A stretch of DNA of 64,000 nt, from NCBI GenBank assembly GCA_030123605.1, contig CP126123.1, positions 620,001 through 684,000 of the forward strand, given 5' to 3'. Positions 62,755-64,000 of the stretch are shown here, piece after piece. The position numbers and the translations under genes were made by a program. Source of the stretch: Nitrospira sp. GTDB lineage: Bacteria; Nitrospirota; Nitrospiria; Nitrospirales; Nitrospiraceae. The notes under the pieces are model-generated. The model saw only the letters and a program-made list of their open reading frames with translations, did not search any database and was not told the DNA's origin. The first letter of the stretch is position 1. Each line of letters begins with the position of its first letter.

Positions 62755-63356
62755 TGGGGCGGAATTGAAGGATGGGGTTCAGACCGTCCGGCGCCTGAGC
62801 CCGGTTTCGCCGGTTCTTGCTGCTTCGGCGCGCAAAAGGTATTTTCCTCCAGCGGCTCATAGCCGGCTCCGGCGTTATACGGAAACTCGGCGATTTCTTT
62901 GCCGCCGGTATTCCAGATGTGCAGGCATTGAGCGGTGAGGGTGGGAAGACTGCGTTGCACCTCATCCACCGTGACGATTTTCGGCTGTTCCGTCACGCCG
63001 ATGACCATGAGACGATTCCCGTACCGCAGCGATTTGGGATTGATCGTGCCGGGATAAAACACCGCAAACTCGCCGGCTCGTTTCCCCGTATCCCTCGGTC
63101 CGAAGGCCGGTCGCTCGACGATCGGTAGTTGCGCGGCGATGATCACCAGCGCGTCCTGTTCTTCATTTACTTGAACGATTCGCCCGCCGAGTTGCACCTT
63201 CCGCCCCACTGTGGCTTTCGGCAGGACCCGCCAGGCATTGAAGTCGAAATTCTTGTCGACTCCGTTGGAGACCTCCGGCGGGAATGTGCTCAGAGGAGCA
63301 CAGCTGTTCAAGACCATCACGGCGAGGAGCCCAAGCGATCCGTACCATGGCTTCAT
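62751..63356 (-). CDS. Slp-family outer-membrane lipoprotein
   Basis: The 201-residue product has a signal peptide with lipobox VLNSC (C19), after which the mature N-terminus is APLSTFPPEV. GRKVQLGGRIVQVNEEQDA, PGTINPKSLRYGNRLMVIG and a Val-rich strand fit the Slp (starvation/carbon-stress lipoprotein) family. A C-terminal Pro/Ser-rich tail follows a Cys-containing segment. Its stop overlaps the PstS-like gene by four bases on the other strand. Confidence 0.85.
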   Translation of the reverse strand: MKPWYGSLGLLAVMVLNSCAPLSTFPPEVSNGVDKNFDFNAWRVLPKATVGRKVQLGGRIVQVNEEQDALVIIAAQLPIVERPAFGPRDTGKRAGEFAVFYPGTINPKSLRYGNRLMVIGVTEQPKIVTVDEVQRSLPTLTAQCLHIWNTGGKEIAEFPYNAGAGYEPLEENTFCAPKQQEPAKPGSGAGRSEPHPSIPPH

Positions 63357-63427
63357 CGGTCTGTTCCTTCCTGTACCTGGTTCGTTGCGCTGCCGTTCAA
63401 GAGAATCCGCTCCGACAGGCTCCGTCG

Positions 63428-64000
63428 TTACATGAACCGGACCTGAAATTGTATCAGGAATGCATTCTGCGCAAAGGCGTCGAAGGTCGCATCGTACGGA
63501 ACACCTGGCCCGTTCCCCTGGTGATGCCGAAATTCATAGTTGAATTGAATCTTCGATTGGACTTTCGGCGGAAAATTCTCGAAGTAGTAGGTCAGGCCCA
63601 GAATGGTTCTGGTGTACAGATCGTTCGATGTCGCCGTACTCGGATCGAATTGTTCGTACATTACGGTCGGCTCCCAGTTTTGGAATATCCCCTCCGAGAT
63701 CAGATATTTTCCCAGCACGTACCAGGTTCGCCTCTGCACGCCGGGAGCCCCTGATCCTCCGCAGAGGCTCTGGTCGAGGCAGGCGCCGTTGGCCGGGCGC
63801 CCCACCGTCGTGGCATTGGACCCGTCGTGCCCTTGCCACCATTCGCCTTGAAGCATCAATCCCGGAATAAGCTTGGACGTATAGCGGAAGTCCAGGCCAT
63901 ATCGATCGAAGGCACCTTTGCCGCGGCCGTTGATGTTGGTGTTGGCATTGTTGGATTCTCCCTGGATCGTCGTGAAGCTGATCCAAGAGATGTCCGTCCC
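63428..64000 (-). CDS. Outer-membrane beta-barrel protein, C-terminal part (truncated by window edge)
   Basis: The frame is open from 64000 leftward to a stop at 63428, so 191 codons of the 3' end are visible. Alternating hydrophobic/aromatic strands are separated by polar turns (RYGLDFRYTSKL, WYVLGKYLISEG, WEPTVMYEQFD, RTILGLTYYFENF, KIQFNYEFRH, FLIQFQVRFM). This is the strand pattern of a porin-type barrel. The last strand ends Arg-Phe-Met rather than in a terminal Phe. A role in outer-membrane permeability is likely; the substrate is unknown. Confidence 0.7.
   Translation of the reverse strand, partial: GTDISWISFTTIQGESNNANTNINGRGKGAFDRYGLDFRYTSKLIPGLMLQGEWWQGHDGSNATTVGRPANGACLDQSLCGGSGAPGVQRRTWYVLGKYLISEGIFQNWEPTVMYEQFDPSTATSNDLYTRTILGLTYYFENFPPKVQSKIQFNYEFRHHQGNGPGVPYDATFDAFAQNAFLIQFQVRFM

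Overview
This is a GC-rich (roughly 60% by eye), gene-dense bacterial chromosome segment with strong AGGAGG-type ribosome binding sites and many 1-4 nt gene overlaps. Gene content and protein style resemble Nitrospirota, most likely Nitrospira. That assignment comes from memory of the families and was not tested by a search. No rRNA, tRNA, CRISPR array or prophage was seen.

Layout. 1-1.3 kb: the end of an MFS transporter gene, a possible transposase remnant and two tiny membrane proteins. 1.4-8.7 kb: a type I restriction-modification operon transcribed leftward, hsdM-hsdS-(DUF3800)-(small putative RNase-fold protein)-hsdR. Its two extra genes occupy the position that the anticodon nuclease gene prrC takes in some hsd loci. 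8.8-10.9 kb: a cyclophilin, an SGNH hydrolase and a lipoprotein. 10.9-11.16 kb: two tandem copies of a palindromic intergenic repeat. 11.2-19.6 kb: a leftward eight-gene operon behind a near-consensus sigma-70 promoter. It encodes a small protein, a GlmL/MutL-type ASKHA ATPase, a barrel/KOW-like protein, a DUF6754 membrane protein, three more membrane proteins and a degenerate Memo-like protein. No glutamate mutase is nearby, and this is the best candidate for an undescribed system. 19.6-23.3 kb: small proteins, a Rieske ferredoxin, an Mrp Fe-S carrier and a REP-associated tyrosine transposase (RAYT). 23.5-29.0 kb: bifunctional PutA, a secreted protein, an SDR and BioD.

29.0-40.3 kb: thirteen co-oriented genes reading leftward, tsaD-hflX-nth-yicC-gmk-rpoZ-coaBC-TPR-aroQ-efp-accB-accC-thiE. 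They combine tRNA modification, ribosome rescue, DNA repair, transcription, CoA, fatty-acid and thiamine functions. 40.4-43.0 kb: clpC with a clear promoter and terminator-like hairpin. 43.2-56.1 kb: NAD kinase, a ferredoxin-NADP reductase-like flavoprotein, fumarase, Hsp20, citrate synthase, an ArsC-like protein, RNase D, a J-domain protein, a Na+/H+ antiporter-like protein and ACT-malic enzyme. 56.1-64 kb: a globin, a 1232-residue DUF255/aldo-keto reductase fusion, a Pal-like lipoprotein, a decayed CBS protein, a PstS-like binding protein behind a Pho-box-like site, an Slp lipoprotein and a truncated outer-membrane barrel protein.

Themes. Central carbon and nitrogen enzymes (PutA, fumarase, citrate synthase, malic enzyme) are scattered between envelope and stress genes. 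Several leader and intergenic structures stand out: a nested hairpin sequestering the hsp20 Shine-Dalgarno, a long inverted repeat before the malic enzyme gene, three copies of a roughly 120-bp palindromic repeat, and a recurring AACTCAGAA word. A RAYT gene that could mobilise such repeats is also present.
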